Positions 24,064 to 32,895 of a DNA stretch of 64,000 nucleotides are shown piece by piece (positions within the stretch are counted from its first letter, which is position 1; each line of letters opens with the position of its first letter). The notes under the pieces were generated by a model. It did not search any database. It was not told where the DNA came from and worked only from the letters and a program-made list of their open reading frames with translations. Origin of the DNA: DASQPR01 sp963831705 (lineage in GTDB: Bacteria; Actinomycetota; Actinomycetes; Mycobacteriales; Micromonosporaceae); the NCBI GenBank assembly GCA_963831705.1, contig CAWHRE010000010.1, positions 1,550,001-1,614,000 of the forward strand, read 5' to 3'. The position numbers were made by a program, and so were the translations under genes.

Positions 24064-26049
24064 TCATTCGAGATCCGCGTTAATCGGGCCGTTGACCAGC
24101 GTACGAACGTCCCACACCCACAAGCCGCCGACGAATTTCGGTTTGAGCCCGACCAGTTCGGAAATCGACTCACGTACCGCGAGTTCGGACGGGTCGTTGG
24201 GTACCTCGACGATCACCGCGACCTTCCAGTAGCGGAGATCCGTGACGGCCGAAGCGCGATCCGATTCCTTGATGATCGCCGGGGTATCGGTGCTTTCGAC
24301 CTTGGCGAGCAGTGTCGAAGTCGGGCGGTCGGGTGCACCGAACGTGGCCACGTTGTCGGCGGTCGGGTCCGGGCCGAGGAAGTATCCCCGCGGCATGTTG
24401 AAGGCAAGTTGCGACCGCGCCTGCCAGAACATCGCATCGACGACGCCCGGAGCGGGCAGCGGGACCGGCAACACGGTCTGCTGTGCCGAGACGTAATTCC
24501 GCCACTGGCCGCTCGCGAAGAACGCCGGCGTGGGCGCGATCTTCTCGGTCGGGATCGGCGTCGGGAAGATCCCGATCAACGCGATGCCGAGGAGCGAGCA
24601 CCAGGCCACGATCGCCTGCCGATTGCGCGGGCGAATCGCACGGCCGGCCACGCCGGGCCGCACTTCGGTGCGGCGCAAGCCCATCGCCCGGTCGTGACCG
24701 AGCGCGATCAGGACGGCAATGACCGGAAGCATGAAGAGCGATACTCGGGTCGGCACGGCCGAGTCGAACAGCGGCAGGTCGATCAGGAGCCGCCACAGGC
24801 CCGGCACGTGCGTACGGTGATCGTGGATGACGATCCGCTGGCCCAGCGACAGCACGGCCAGAATGATCGTGGTAATCCCGAGGATTCGCGCGATCAGATT
24901 CCGCCGTAGCCAGTACAGGGTCACGCCGAACGCCAGCAGCAACGGCCAGCCGAAGAACGAGTTCTCCTCCGCGACGCTTTTCGACAAATTCTGGTTCGCG
25001 TGGAGTGACCCGAACAAGGTCCGCGTGGCGAACGCCGGGAACGAGTAGAGATCGGTGCTGAACGTCTTCACGCCGTCATTGAGGCCGTGATAGGCGACGG
25101 GTCCGAAGAACTGATACCAGAGCGGGTACGCCAGGACGACGACGGTGAGTCCGATCGCGACGCCGAGCCCTTTGAGGAACGGCGCGATTTGTGGCCGGAT
25201 CGTACGGCGACGGGCGATCGCATACCCGAGGATGATCATGCCGAGCGCGAGCGCCCCGAGGAACAGCATCTCCTCGTTGATGAAGCACTGCAGGATGATC
25301 AGCAGGCCGAGGGCCAACCCATTGCGTACCGACCGTCCCTCCTCGCGCAGGCGAATCGTCCGCCACGCGATGAACGGGAGCAGGAACTGGGCGATGATGT
25401 TGGGATGCCCGTTGGCGTGCGAGACGATGCCCGGGCCGAAGCCGGCGATGAGGCCGCCGATGATCGCTGCCGAGCGCGACGTGACGATGTGGCGGGACAG
25501 CACGTGATACCAGGCCGCGGCGGTGGCGGCCAGGCCGAACGTCATCAGGAACGCGAACGAGACGGCCGGGCCGAGCCATAGCGTGATCGGGGTTAGCGGC
25601 AACGCGTACGCAAGGACGGACGTATTCGCCATCATGTTCACGCCGACCGGTGCGTTCAGCTGCGTCATGAAGAGCGGGTTCTGGAGATGCGTCAGGGCCC
25701 ACGCGCCGTGGGCCAACATCGTCTCGAAGAACGCCTGATCGCTGATGTCGGTCGAGGTGACATGGCCGGGCAGCCAGTATTGATAGGTCACCCAGAACGC
25801 GAGTGCGGCGAAGAAGCCGTAGATCCCGACTTCGCGCGCGACCCGGCGAAACCGCGAACCGGCCGGAACGTACGTCTGGGAAGCCGGAGCATCCTCGACT
25901 GGGGTGACCGCCGTCTCGACGGCGGCCGCATCCGAGAGAACCGAAGTCGCCGTACCGGCCTCGCTGTCCGAGGCCGGCCGTGCCCCATCATTACCGATCA
26001 CCGGCAGCGATCCGGTGTCGTTCTGCTCGCCGATGAACCCCGTGCTCAT
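24064..26049 (-). CDS. Polytopic GT-C-like membrane protein (paralogue)
   Basis: 661 residues. The layout matches the downstream gene: acidic N-terminal tail (about 1-75), first helix, extracytoplasmic loop with STDISDQAFFETMLAHGAWA and LNAPVGVNMMANTSVL, about 11-12 helices, then a soluble C-terminal domain (ASGQWRNYVSAQQTV). The DQ-x-FFE-x-ML motif is shared by both paralogues and is the best candidate catalytic loop. A methyltransferase gene lies 17 bases upstream on the same strand, so three genes form a probable operon. The natural guess is paired glycosyl transfer and methylation of an envelope glycan or lipid; the sequence alone does not give the substrate. Confidence 0.65.
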   Translation of the reverse strand: MSTGFIGEQNDTGSLPVIGNDGARPASDSEAGTATSVLSDAAAVETAVTPVEDAPASQTYVPAGSRFRRVAREVGIYGFFAALAFWVTYQYWLPGHVTSTDISDQAFFETMLAHGAWALTHLQNPLFMTQLNAPVGVNMMANTSVLAYALPLTPITLWLGPAVSFAFLMTFGLAATAAAWYHVLSRHIVTSRSAAIIGGLIAGFGPGIVSHANGHPNIIAQFLLPFIAWRTIRLREEGRSVRNGLALGLLIILQCFINEEMLFLGALALGMIILGYAIARRRTIRPQIAPFLKGLGVAIGLTVVVLAYPLWYQFFGPVAYHGLNDGVKTFSTDLYSFPAFATRTLFGSLHANQNLSKSVAEENSFFGWPLLLAFGVTLYWLRRNLIARILGITTIILAVLSLGQRIVIHDHRTHVPGLWRLLIDLPLFDSAVPTRVSLFMLPVIAVLIALGHDRAMGLRRTEVRPGVAGRAIRPRNRQAIVAWCSLLGIALIGIFPTPIPTEKIAPTPAFFASGQWRNYVSAQQTVLPVPLPAPGVVDAMFWQARSQLAFNMPRGYFLGPDPTADNVATFGAPDRPTSTLLAKVESTDTPAIIKESDRASAVTDLRYWKVAVIVEVPNDPSELAVRESISELVGLKPKFVGGLWVWDVRTLVNGPINADLE

Positions 26050-26066
26050 GGACGGCGACCCCGCGA

Positions 26067-26777
26067 CTAGCGGGGGGTCCGGGCGACTACGAATACCGAC
26101 TGGCCGAACGGCGGCCGCATGATCGATTCGGCGCCCTTCGTGACCGGGAGCACGAGCTTGTCGTACACCTTCACCATCGCGCCCTCTTTGGGAGTCAGCT
26201 TGAAAACGCTCGTCGCCATGTAGTAGCCGATCAGACCGAGCGCGTTCGCGTACTGCAAACGCTCAATCTCGAGGCCGGCTTCATTCATCGCGGCGCGCAT
26301 CGTCTTCTTCGTGTACCGCCGGACGTGGCCGGTGGCATAGTCGACGCCGCTCATCGCGAACATGAAGGCCGGAACGATCAGAATGATCGCGCCGCCGGGG
26401 CGGACCAGACCGGCGATGCTCTTCAGCGCGCCCACGTGGTCCTCGATGTGCTCGAGCACGTTGTAGGAGACAGCAGCGCTGTATTCGCCGGTCTCGTCGG
26501 TCGGCAGCAGCATCTGTCGCACGTCGACCGTGGGGTGGTCGGCCATCCGCTCCTTGAGCTTCACCAGACGATCCGGGTCCGCTTCGGTGGCGGTGAAGCT
26601 CCGGAACCGTGGTGCCCACTCGAGCGCATAGTCGCCGAGCCCGCTGCCGATTTCGATCGGGTTGTCGCCCAGGTAGGGCAACGCCAACTCGACGAACCAA
26701 CGGCGGTGGTTTACGGCTGTGGCCAGACCTTCCAGTACCTCGGACTGGACCTGCTGGTCGCCGGCGATTTCCACCAT
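26067..26777 (-). CDS. Class I SAM-dependent methyltransferase
   Basis: 236 residues from the ATG at 26777 (MVEIAGD), preceded by GAGGAGGG at a good distance; an in-frame ATG 105 bases earlier gives an Arg-rich extension and is unlikely. The SAM site has PIEIGSGLGDYALEWAPRF (motif I), TATEADPDRL (the acidic ribose-binding residue), and SYNVLEHIEDHVGAL (motif IV). The C-terminal region has VRRYTKKTMRAAMNEAG, as in methyltransferases acting on sugar or lipid intermediates (UbiG-like). First gene of the group with the two GT-C-like proteins. Confidence 0.85.
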   Translation of the reverse strand: MVEIAGDQQVQSEVLEGLATAVNHRRWFVELALPYLGDNPIEIGSGLGDYALEWAPRFRSFTATEADPDRLVKLKERMADHPTVDVRQMLLPTDETGEYSAAVSYNVLEHIEDHVGALKSIAGLVRPGGAIILIVPAFMFAMSGVDYATGHVRRYTKKTMRAAMNEAGLEIERLQYANALGLIGYYMATSVFKLTPKEGAMVKVYDKLVLPVTKGAESIMRPPFGQSVFVVARTPR

Positions 26778-26965
26778 GCTCGGTAACCCTCCTCGGGCCG
26801 TCAGGGGGCGTCCGCTCTGCGGCGCCGACGGTGCGATTTGCAAACGATCAGCCCGGCAGCGGCGCCGAGCGGCTTTCAGCATAAACGCCGCGTGTTACAA
26901 CTCGATTCGCAGCGCAACGACCAATAGTACTTTGGCGGTCTTTAGACCATTTGTCGACACGCGTG

Positions 26966-27955
26966 CTAGTCACCATCCGTGACTAACAGCACCTTGCCCA
27001 AATGACTGCTCGCAGCCAACACCTCATGTGCGATCACCGCGCGTGACATTGGCAACGATCTGTCAACGATCGGATCAATTTTGTGTTGCTTGACCAGCGG
27101 CCACACGTTAGCGCGTACTCCCTCGACGATCTGTGCCTTGTCCGTCGCGGACCGTGCACGCAACGTTGCGGCTGACACGGTAATCCGCTTCGTCAACATC
27201 AAACCGAGGTCAACATCCCCAACTCGTCCGCCTTGTAAACCGATGATTACCAACTGACCGTCGTACGCGAGCGCCTCGATGTTGCGGCGCAGGTAGGACG
27301 CACCCTGAATGTCCAGAATGAGATCGACACCCGCGCCATCCGTGGCTGCGCGTACGGCGTCCACGAAATCCTCGGTCTGGTAGTCAATCGTCAGTTCGGC
27401 GCCGAGCGTCTTCAAGGCGTCGTGCTTCATTGCACGAGCGGTCGTGAAGACGCGGACGCCGAGAGCCCGCGCGTACTGGATCGCGAACGTACCTATCCCG
27501 CTGCCTCCGCCGTGCACCAGCAGCGTCTGCCCGGCACGCATCCGGGCCGCCCGGGTCAACATCGACCACACGGTCGCGGCCACCTCGGGCAACGCGGCAG
27601 CATCAACCAAAGACACCCCATCCGGTACGGGCAACAGTTGCCCTACCGGTACCGCCACCCGTTCGGCGTACGCGCCACCGGATAGCAGCGCACACACCTC
27701 GTCGCCGATTGACCATCCACTGGCCTCGGTACCCGGGCCGAGTTCACTGATCCGGCCTGAGCACTCCATGCCCAAATAGGCCGATGCACCCGGCGGAGGT
27801 TCGTAAAATCCGGCTCGCTGCAGCAGGTCAGCGCGGTTCACGCCAGCCGCGACGACGTCCACGATGACCTCACCGGCACGCGGTTCCGGATCTGGGACCT
27901 CGGTCCACTCCAAGACCTCAGGCCCACCGGGAGCACTGATCGTCACCGCGTACAT
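26966..27955 (-). CDS. NAD(P)H:quinone oxidoreductase, PIG3-like
   Basis: 329 residues from the ATG at 27955 (MYAVTISAPGG). A GroES-like N-terminal domain (VVAAGVNRADLLQRAG, YLGMECSGRISELG) is followed by a Rossmann domain (LLVHGGGSGIGTFAIQYARALG, VFTTARAMKHDALKTLGAE, VDLILDIQGASYLRRN). LTKRITVSAATLRARS near residue 260 is a hallmark of the PIG3/TP53I3 quinone oxidoreductase branch. It reduces quinones with NADPH. No zinc-ligand set of alcohol dehydrogenases is present. An ATG 21 bases earlier would also be possible but lacks support. Confidence 0.88.
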   Translation of the reverse strand: MYAVTISAPGGPEVLEWTEVPDPEPRAGEVIVDVVAAGVNRADLLQRAGFYEPPPGASAYLGMECSGRISELGPGTEASGWSIGDEVCALLSGGAYAERVAVPVGQLLPVPDGVSLVDAAALPEVAATVWSMLTRAARMRAGQTLLVHGGGSGIGTFAIQYARALGVRVFTTARAMKHDALKTLGAELTIDYQTEDFVDAVRAATDGAGVDLILDIQGASYLRRNIEALAYDGQLVIIGLQGGRVGDVDLGLMLTKRITVSAATLRARSATDKAQIVEGVRANVWPLVKQHKIDPIVDRSLPMSRAVIAHEVLAASSHLGKVLLVTDGD

Positions 27956-27988
27956 GTGACCATCCTGCCTGGCCAACCTGTGCGTTCG

Positions 27989-28204
27989 CTAAGCGTTCGT
28001 CGGCTTTGGTTTGCGGGTGCCTACATAGATCAGTCGGCCGGCGAAGATCAGTACCGTCACGATCACGACCTCCAACGACGCCGTGTCGGTCATCGCCTTC
28101 GACCACGAGTGGTGGTGCCAGGCCAAGCGGAACAACAGGACCTGAGCCACGTACGCGCACGGGATCATCAACAAATAGTTGATCCACTCGGAGACCTTCG
28201 ACAT
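27989..28204 (-). CDS. Small membrane protein
   Basis: 71 residues from the ATG at 28204 (MSKVSEWINYLL). Two hydrophobic helices (about 8-27 and 47-64) with a His-rich loop (LAWHHHSW) and a basic tail (RKPKPTNA). I do not recognise a family. It lies between the oxidoreductase and the BBE-like gene on the same strand and could be part of that transcript. Confidence 0.5.
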   Translation of the reverse strand: MSKVSEWINYLLMIPCAYVAQVLLFRLAWHHHSWSKAMTDTASLEVVIVTVLIFAGRLIYVGTRKPKPTNA

Positions 28205-28258
28205 GGGACGCAGTCTCGCAACTCGTGGCATCGTCCCGCAAGACGCGACCCTCAGGCG

Positions 28259-29626
28259 CTAGCCAGGCTTGATGTTGGCGTTGTGGTGGAAGACATTGTC
28301 GGGGTCCCACGCTGCCTTTATGCCGGCCAGCCGGTCGTACTTGGCCGGCCCGTACGCCGAACGAACCCGGGCGTCGTCACGATCGTTGAGGAAGTTCACG
28401 TAGGTGCCCGCGTTCGCGTACGGGGCGATCGCGTCGTAGAGCCCGGCAACCCAGGTGCGGTCGGTGGCGAGCAGATCCGGCGACGGCGCCACCGCCGCGA
28501 TGTTGTACACCCACTTCATCGTCCGCCCACCACCGAACGCCGTGGCGTCCTCCGGTACGCGGGCGAATTCGCCGCCGACCGCGAAGATCGGCGTCAGCGA
28601 CATCGGCGACAACCGTTTCGGCAGCGCGGCAACGCTCGCCTCGATCACCGGGTCCGCCAGTTCGTCCAGATAGAGAGCCTTCTCGTACGCGTACGCGCCC
28701 CAAGGCGCCGCCTCGTCGAGCATCTGCTGAAGAGCGACGTGCGGAATCGGCGACACGAATTCGAAGAGTGGCCTCAGGTCGTGCAGTGGCGCGACAACCG
28801 CCGCATGGTCTTGCGCGTTTCCCCAGTTCACGACAACGATGGCGTAACCCGGCGTGCCGATGTGCTCCGGCGGCACGAATGGTGCCGGTGGTGCGGACAG
28901 GCCCGCGATCATGCTGCCGTATTCCTCGGGCATGTCAGGGATATAGGTGTTCGCGAAGCGCAGCGCCTCGGCCGCGTGTGGCGCATCGAAGAAGAACAGC
29001 CCGATGTTCGCCATCGGACCGATATCGTGCAGGGCAAAATCGAACGCGGTGACGATGCCAAAGTTGCCGCCACCGCCGCGCAGTGCCCAATACAGATCCG
29101 GGTTCTGGTCTGCGGATGCGGTCACGATCCGGCCATCCGCCGTGACAACTTCGGCGGACACCATGTTGTCGCAGGTCAGCCCCGCCTTTCTGGTGAGCCA
29201 TCCGAAACCACCGCCCAAGGTGAGACCACCGACTCCGGTGTGGCTGATAGTGCCGCCAGGGACTGCCAGCCCGTACGCGGCGGTCGCGGCGTCAAGTTGT
29301 GCCCATGTGGCACCGCCGCCGCAGCGCGCTCGCTTCGCGTCCGCGTCGACCGCGATCGTGTCAATGCCGCCCAAGTCGATCATCACACCACCATCGGCGA
29401 TCGCGTGGCCGGGGAAGCTGTGGCCGCCCCCGCGTACCGTAATGTCCATTTCAGCCGCTCGCGCACCGCGCACCGCGGCCGCGACATCCGCTGCGGTCGT
29501 CGTGCGCACGATCGCGGCCGGAAGGCGGTCGATGTCGCCATTCCACACCGCTGCGCGGCACGCTTCGCGATATCCGGGCTCACCAGGGCGCAACACGCTG
29601 AGTTCGAGAAGATCGAGATCGCTCAT
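28259..29626 (-). CDS. FAD-binding BBE-like oxidoreductase
   Basis: 455 residues from the ATG at 29626, with GGAGGA 6 bases upstream. The PCMH-type FAD domain has VRGGGHSFPGHAIADGG, where the His is the usual covalent flavin attachment residue, and GGLTLGGGFGWLTRKAGLT. The second covalent site Cys of bicovalent enzymes is not visible in its usual place. The berberine-bridge C-terminus is present (YVNFLNDRDDARVRSAYG, AAWDPDNVFHHNANI). Such enzymes oxidise sugars, alcohols or secondary metabolites; the substrate is unknown. No signal peptide. Confidence 0.85.
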   Translation of the reverse strand: MSDLDLLELSVLRPGEPGYREACRAAVWNGDIDRLPAAIVRTTTAADVAAAVRGARAAEMDITVRGGGHSFPGHAIADGGVMIDLGGIDTIAVDADAKRARCGGGATWAQLDAATAAYGLAVPGGTISHTGVGGLTLGGGFGWLTRKAGLTCDNMVSAEVVTADGRIVTASADQNPDLYWALRGGGGNFGIVTAFDFALHDIGPMANIGLFFFDAPHAAEALRFANTYIPDMPEEYGSMIAGLSAPPAPFVPPEHIGTPGYAIVVVNWGNAQDHAAVVAPLHDLRPLFEFVSPIPHVALQQMLDEAAPWGAYAYEKALYLDELADPVIEASVAALPKRLSPMSLTPIFAVGGEFARVPEDATAFGGGRTMKWVYNIAAVAPSPDLLATDRTWVAGLYDAIAPYANAGTYVNFLNDRDDARVRSAYGPAKYDRLAGIKAAWDPDNVFHHNANIKPG

Positions 29627-29710
29627 GGCGTCCTCCGACAAAAGAGACATCCGTTTCAAGAACGACTTGTTCCCTTTGTCAATGATCCTGTACGTCAGCT
29701 GAGACCGTCG

Positions 29711-30331
29711 CTAGCTGCAGAAATTCGTTCCCTGCTGATAGCTCGTCTTGAGATACGTCGCGTCACCCGCGGCCATCGATTGCACGACATTCTGCGCGTT
29801 GAGATCGAACAGGATGCCGCGTCCGGACACCGTGGTCGCGAGGAATGCGTGGCGCGCACCGGCCGTCAGCGACTCGGTCTGAATTCCGGCGTAGATCGTC
29901 TTGAGCTGCGCGAGGGGCGTGCCGAGCCATGCACCGGACGGCGTCGGAATCGTGGTCGACTTGTTGATCGCGACGTACAGCACGCCGTCGGTGCCGAACG
30001 ACAACTGGACGCCCGCCCAAACGCCGGTGCCCTGTGCGGTTGTGTCCTGTGGACAGTTCGTACCGCCCGGCGTCACGTTGTCCAAACCGGGCGTGGCCTG
30101 CAGGTCCGTGAGTTTGCTGCCAAGCAGGTACGGTCCGGCGCCATCGACGCTGAACTCCTTCACGACACCGGGCGACGAAGGCGCTCCGGGACTCGGCGGA
30201 CCGCTGGTGATGGCCGTCGACGGCGTGACCGGGGTCGACGCAACGGTGGGAGTGTTGGCCGCTCCATGCCCGCAAGCCGAAAGCGTTACCACAGCAGCGA
30301 TCGCAATGACGGAGAGGAGTTGTCGCTTCAC
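29711..30331 (-). CDS. Secreted lipoprotein of unknown function
   Basis: 206 residues from a GTG at 30331 (VKRQLLSVIAI). The lipobox LSAC (Cys about residue 20) and a Pro/Ser/Thr linker to about residue 55 mark a lipid-anchored exported protein. The folded part has LLGSKLTDLQATPGLDNV and LGTPLAQLKTIYAG, a repeated pattern of short helices typical of beta-lactamase inhibitor-like or DUF-type repeats, plus Cys residues near NCPQ and NFCS that may pair. I do not recognise it with certainty. Monocistronic. Confidence 0.65.
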   Translation of the reverse strand: MKRQLLSVIAIAAVVTLSACGHGAANTPTVASTPVTPSTAITSGPPSPGAPSSPGVVKEFSVDGAGPYLLGSKLTDLQATPGLDNVTPGGTNCPQDTTAQGTGVWAGVQLSFGTDGVLYVAINKSTTIPTPSGAWLGTPLAQLKTIYAGIQTESLTAGARHAFLATTVSGRGILFDLNAQNVVQSMAAGDATYLKTSYQQGTNFCS

Positions 30332-30435
30332 TCCATCAGTGCACCGCACCGCGCGCCCGCAGACAATGACCCGGACTGCCAGTTCCGATGATCCCGTTCG
30401 GCAATCGACGACCGTATGTGCCGTACGCTGCGCGG

Positions 30436-30615
30436 ATGCTGGTGCTTGTCGCGCGTACTCCGGACCACAGTCTGCACGTCCACGTGCATGACGATCACAC
30501 CGCCGAGATTCTCGACGCCAATCAGGCGGTGGTCCATAGGCGGATGCCGCTCGACGAGCTGGACAAGAAGCTCGCCCCGTACGGGTTCGCCGGCAGCGAC
30601 CTGATCGAGTGCTGA
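30436..30615 (+). CDS. Short hypothetical protein
   Basis: From the ATG at 30436, 59 residues: LVLVARTPDHSLHVHVHDDH, then two helices ending GSDLIEC. It has moderately coding-like third positions and a compact predicted beta-alpha layout but no clear ribosome-binding site; an in-frame ATG at 30388 also exists. It is divergent from the lipoprotein gene. I do not recognise it. Confidence 0.35.
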   Translation: MLVLVARTPDHSLHVHVHDDHTAEILDANQAVVHRRMPLDELDKKLAPYGFAGSDLIEC

Positions 30616-30763
30616 TCCACACCATGATCCACACTTTCGGAACGTCAGCGGCGTAATCCCGGACCGTCTAACGCCCGTACCGTTCCGTACTTCCTGATCA
30701 TGCCGCCGACCACGAATTGGCGCACATCCGTGATCGACGCGTGATTCCGGCCATCGCGGAGGG

Positions 30764-31225
30764 CTAGGCCCCTCGCCTATCAACGTGCCCTACGCCGCGT
30801 GCGCACTCCATGGCTCGCACGAGTGCCCGGCAGATCTGGTTGAACTCCACATGGTTGACGGAAACGTACAGAACGATCCAATCGTTCTCGTAGTACGCCG
30901 ACAGCTCTAGCGGACAGGGGTACTTACGCGTCACGACGTACAAGGTGACGGCAGCAAGCGCTAGGTAGATAACTGCGGCCAGGAGCGCGCCATACGACCG
31001 GGTGGCGACAACGATCACGGCAGCAACCAGGCCCTCGACCGCTGTCAACCGATACGCCAGCCGGCGCCCGACCGCCGGCAGAATCCCGGTTTGGACGTGA
31101 GACAGCGAGGCAACCGAGTAGGTGTGGCCCTGAATGCGAAGGTTCATCTGAGTAACTGAGACGCCGTTGCGGAGGGGATAGAAGACTCTCCCCTCGGCGG
31201 GCAGGTTTTGCCGGTAGATCCACAC
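30764..31225 (-). CDS. DUF6232-like membrane protein
   Basis: 153 residues from a GTG at 31225, with GGAGG 7 bases upstream. The N-terminal beta region (VTQMNLRIQGHTYSVASLSHVQ) and the two central hydrophobic helices (about 60-98) followed by a soluble C-terminus match the DUF6232 pattern of actinobacterial proteins of unknown function. It is divergent from the XRE/DUF397 pair, with about 285 bases between starts. Confidence 0.6.
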   Translation of the reverse strand: MWIYRQNLPAEGRVFYPLRNGVSVTQMNLRIQGHTYSVASLSHVQTGILPAVGRRLAYRLTAVEGLVAAVIVVATRSYGALLAAVIYLALAAVTLYVVTRKYPCPLELSAYYENDWIVLYVSVNHVEFNQICRALVRAMECARGVGHVDRRGA

Positions 31226-31509
31226 TGCAACCTCCGATGACGAGGCGTAGCTGGCGAGCGGCGACCTTACTGATCTGCATCGATCAGCGGCAATTTCTAG
31301 TTAACAGCATCTCACTGGACGTATCGTTTTGCAACTCCCGCATCGGGAAGATCGATCCGGGAAATGGCGCATGCACCCACCGGATCGGACGTTCCTCTGC
31401 GGGAAATGCGTGGAGTTGCTTCCCGGTAAGGAACCGTCGGTGTATAGTCCCGTGGCGTGTATACCAGCCCCAGGCTGCGGTGGCGGGTACAGGCAGAGAG
31501 GTGATCGAG

Positions 31510-32334
31510 GTGGCGGTTGCAACGTTGCGCGGTCGCCGTCTTGCGAACGAGCTACGGCAGCTGCGTGAAGCGGCTGGCTTGACGTTGGACGACGCTGCCA
31601 AAGAGGCGCTCATTTCCAAGTCAGCACTGTCGCGCATCGAGAATGCGTTGGTCACTCCGAGGCCGCTCGTCCTCCGGTCCCTGTGCCAGGCGTACAACGT
31701 GCCGAATCTGGAGGCGGAACGCCTGGCAGACTTGGGCAAGGCGGCCTCCCAGCCAGGCTGGTGGCACACATTCGCCGACCAGCTCAAGCAGGGCTATTCC
31801 GTCTTTATCGGCTTCGAGTCGGAAGCGATCGCCATAAAGAGCTACGAGCCATTGTTGGTTCCTGGTCTCTTGCAGACGAAAGAATACGCCGAAGCGATAT
31901 CCCGGGCGGCCGAACGAACAGACGAAGAAACGGAACTGGGCGTCGCGGCGCGAATGAGGCGCCAAGAGCGAATTAAAGAGATGGACCTCTCGTATGTAAT
32001 CGAGGAATCCACCCTTCGTCGGATAGTCGGGGGGCCCGACGTTATGACCGCCCAGTTGAAGCGGCTACTTGAGTTCAGCTACCAGCCCAAGGCATCCTTG
32101 CAGGTGGTGCTGGAAGGAGCCGGCGGTCACATCGCAATGGATGGTCAATTCGGACTACTAGAATTCGGTAACGACTTCCCCACCGTCGCGTTCGCGGAAA
32201 CCCAAGCCGGCCAAATCTGGATCGAAGAATCGACCGACATTGAGCGCCTCATCCACGTGTTCGATAAGATGACTTCAACAGCGCTCGATGTCGAAGCCAC
32301 ACGCGACGTAATTAGACGCCACATCGGAGGATAA
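31510..32334 (+). CDS. XRE regulator with DUF5753 domain
   Basis: 274 residues from the GTG at 31510, chosen because AGAGGTG lies just upstream; the GTG at 31501 is possible. Residues 5-65 form a helix-turn-helix (LANELRQLREAAGLTLDD, ISKSALSRIEN). The rest matches DUF5753: SYEPLLVPGLLQTKEYAEAI, RMRRQERI, YVIEESTLRRIVGG, and a C-terminal FAETQAGQIWIEE. These are the abundant actinomycete regulators that usually sit beside DUF397 proteins, as here: the DUF397 start abuts this gene's stop. Related pairs in Streptomyces affect development and antibiotic production; the target here is unknown. Confidence 0.88.
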   Translation: MAVATLRGRRLANELRQLREAAGLTLDDAAKEALISKSALSRIENALVTPRPLVLRSLCQAYNVPNLEAERLADLGKAASQPGWWHTFADQLKQGYSVFIGFESEAIAIKSYEPLLVPGLLQTKEYAEAISRAAERTDEETELGVAARMRRQERIKEMDLSYVIEESTLRRIVGGPDVMTAQLKRLLEFSYQPKASLQVVLEGAGGHIAMDGQFGLLEFGNDFPTVAFAETQAGQIWIEESTDIERLIHVFDKMTSTALDVEATRDVIRRHIGG

Positions 32335-32571
32335 GTGAGTTCCCAAGATCATATGGACCAGTCCGGGGTTGCGCCGAGGTCATCGGCATGGCGCAAGAGC
32401 TCGAGGAGCGGGGGCGGTGGCTGCGTCGAGGTCAGGTCCACTTCAACCGGCGTAGAGGTTCGCGACAGCAAGAACATCTCGCTGCCAAGCATCCACGTCG
32501 GCCAAGCAGCATGGTCGGAGTTCCTTCTGGCTATCAAAGCCGGCGAATTCGACCACCACGCCACTCGCTAG
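32335..32571 (+). CDS. DUF397 small protein
   Basis: 78 residues from the GTG at 32335, immediately after the regulator stop codon. SSAWRKSSRSGGGGCVEV and VRDSK-x6-I-x6-W are the DUF397 core, including the conserved Trp-Arg-Lys-Ser and Cys-Val. Such proteins are partners of the preceding XRE/DUF5753 type, probably through direct binding. Function unproven. Confidence 0.9.
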   Translation: MSSQDHMDQSGVAPRSSAWRKSSRSGGGGCVEVRSTSTGVEVRDSKNISLPSIHVGQAAWSEFLLAIKAGEFDHHATR

Positions 32572-32678
32572 GCTGGCGGACTCGGGTTTCTTCGGTGCGT
32601 CGTCGGAGCATCGCTGAGGCTCCGACGACGGTGATGCCTGCGCTCCTCACAACAGAGCGAATCGTTCATGAAATTGCC

Positions 32679-32720
32679 AAGCGCCCTTGACCGGCGTAGC
32701 CGCTGGTCAAGGGCGCTTTT
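32679..32720 (+). terminator. Intrinsic terminator between DUF397 and tRNA-Ser
   Basis: Arms AAGCGCCCTTGACC and GGTCAAGGGCGCTT pair perfectly over 14 bases around a 12-base loop, then TTTT on the plus strand. It ends the XRE/DUF397 transcript and, read from the other side, can also stop the tRNA transcript. Confidence 0.85.
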
Positions 32721-32731
32721 GCTGCTCTGGG

Positions 32732-32820
32732 CGGAGGGCTAGGGATTCGAACCCTAGAGGAACATCACTGCCCCTAGCGGTTTTCAAGACCGCCGCCATC
32801 GGCCACTAGGCGAGCCCTCC
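32732..32820 (-). tRNA. tRNA-Ser (anticodon TGA)
   Basis: 89 bases. Acceptor GGAGGGC pairs with GCCCTCC, discriminator G. The anticodon stem GCGGT/ACCGC encloses CTTGAAA, anticodon TGA, reading UCA and UCG. A long variable arm confirms serine identity. No encoded CCA. Confidence 0.95.
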
Positions 32821-32895
32821 CGGCGCCGGCGCCAAGGCACCGGTCCGCGACCAGTGTGCCAGATCCGCCCGGGTCCTGTCCTTTCGGCAGTACGG

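Noticed and set aside
27956..30391. 811-codon plus-strand open frame across the oxidoreductase, small membrane, BBE-like and lipoprotein genes
   Set aside because: It is antisense to four well-supported genes, has no domain resemblance and is very Arg-rich. Long antisense frames are expected when third positions are mostly G or C.
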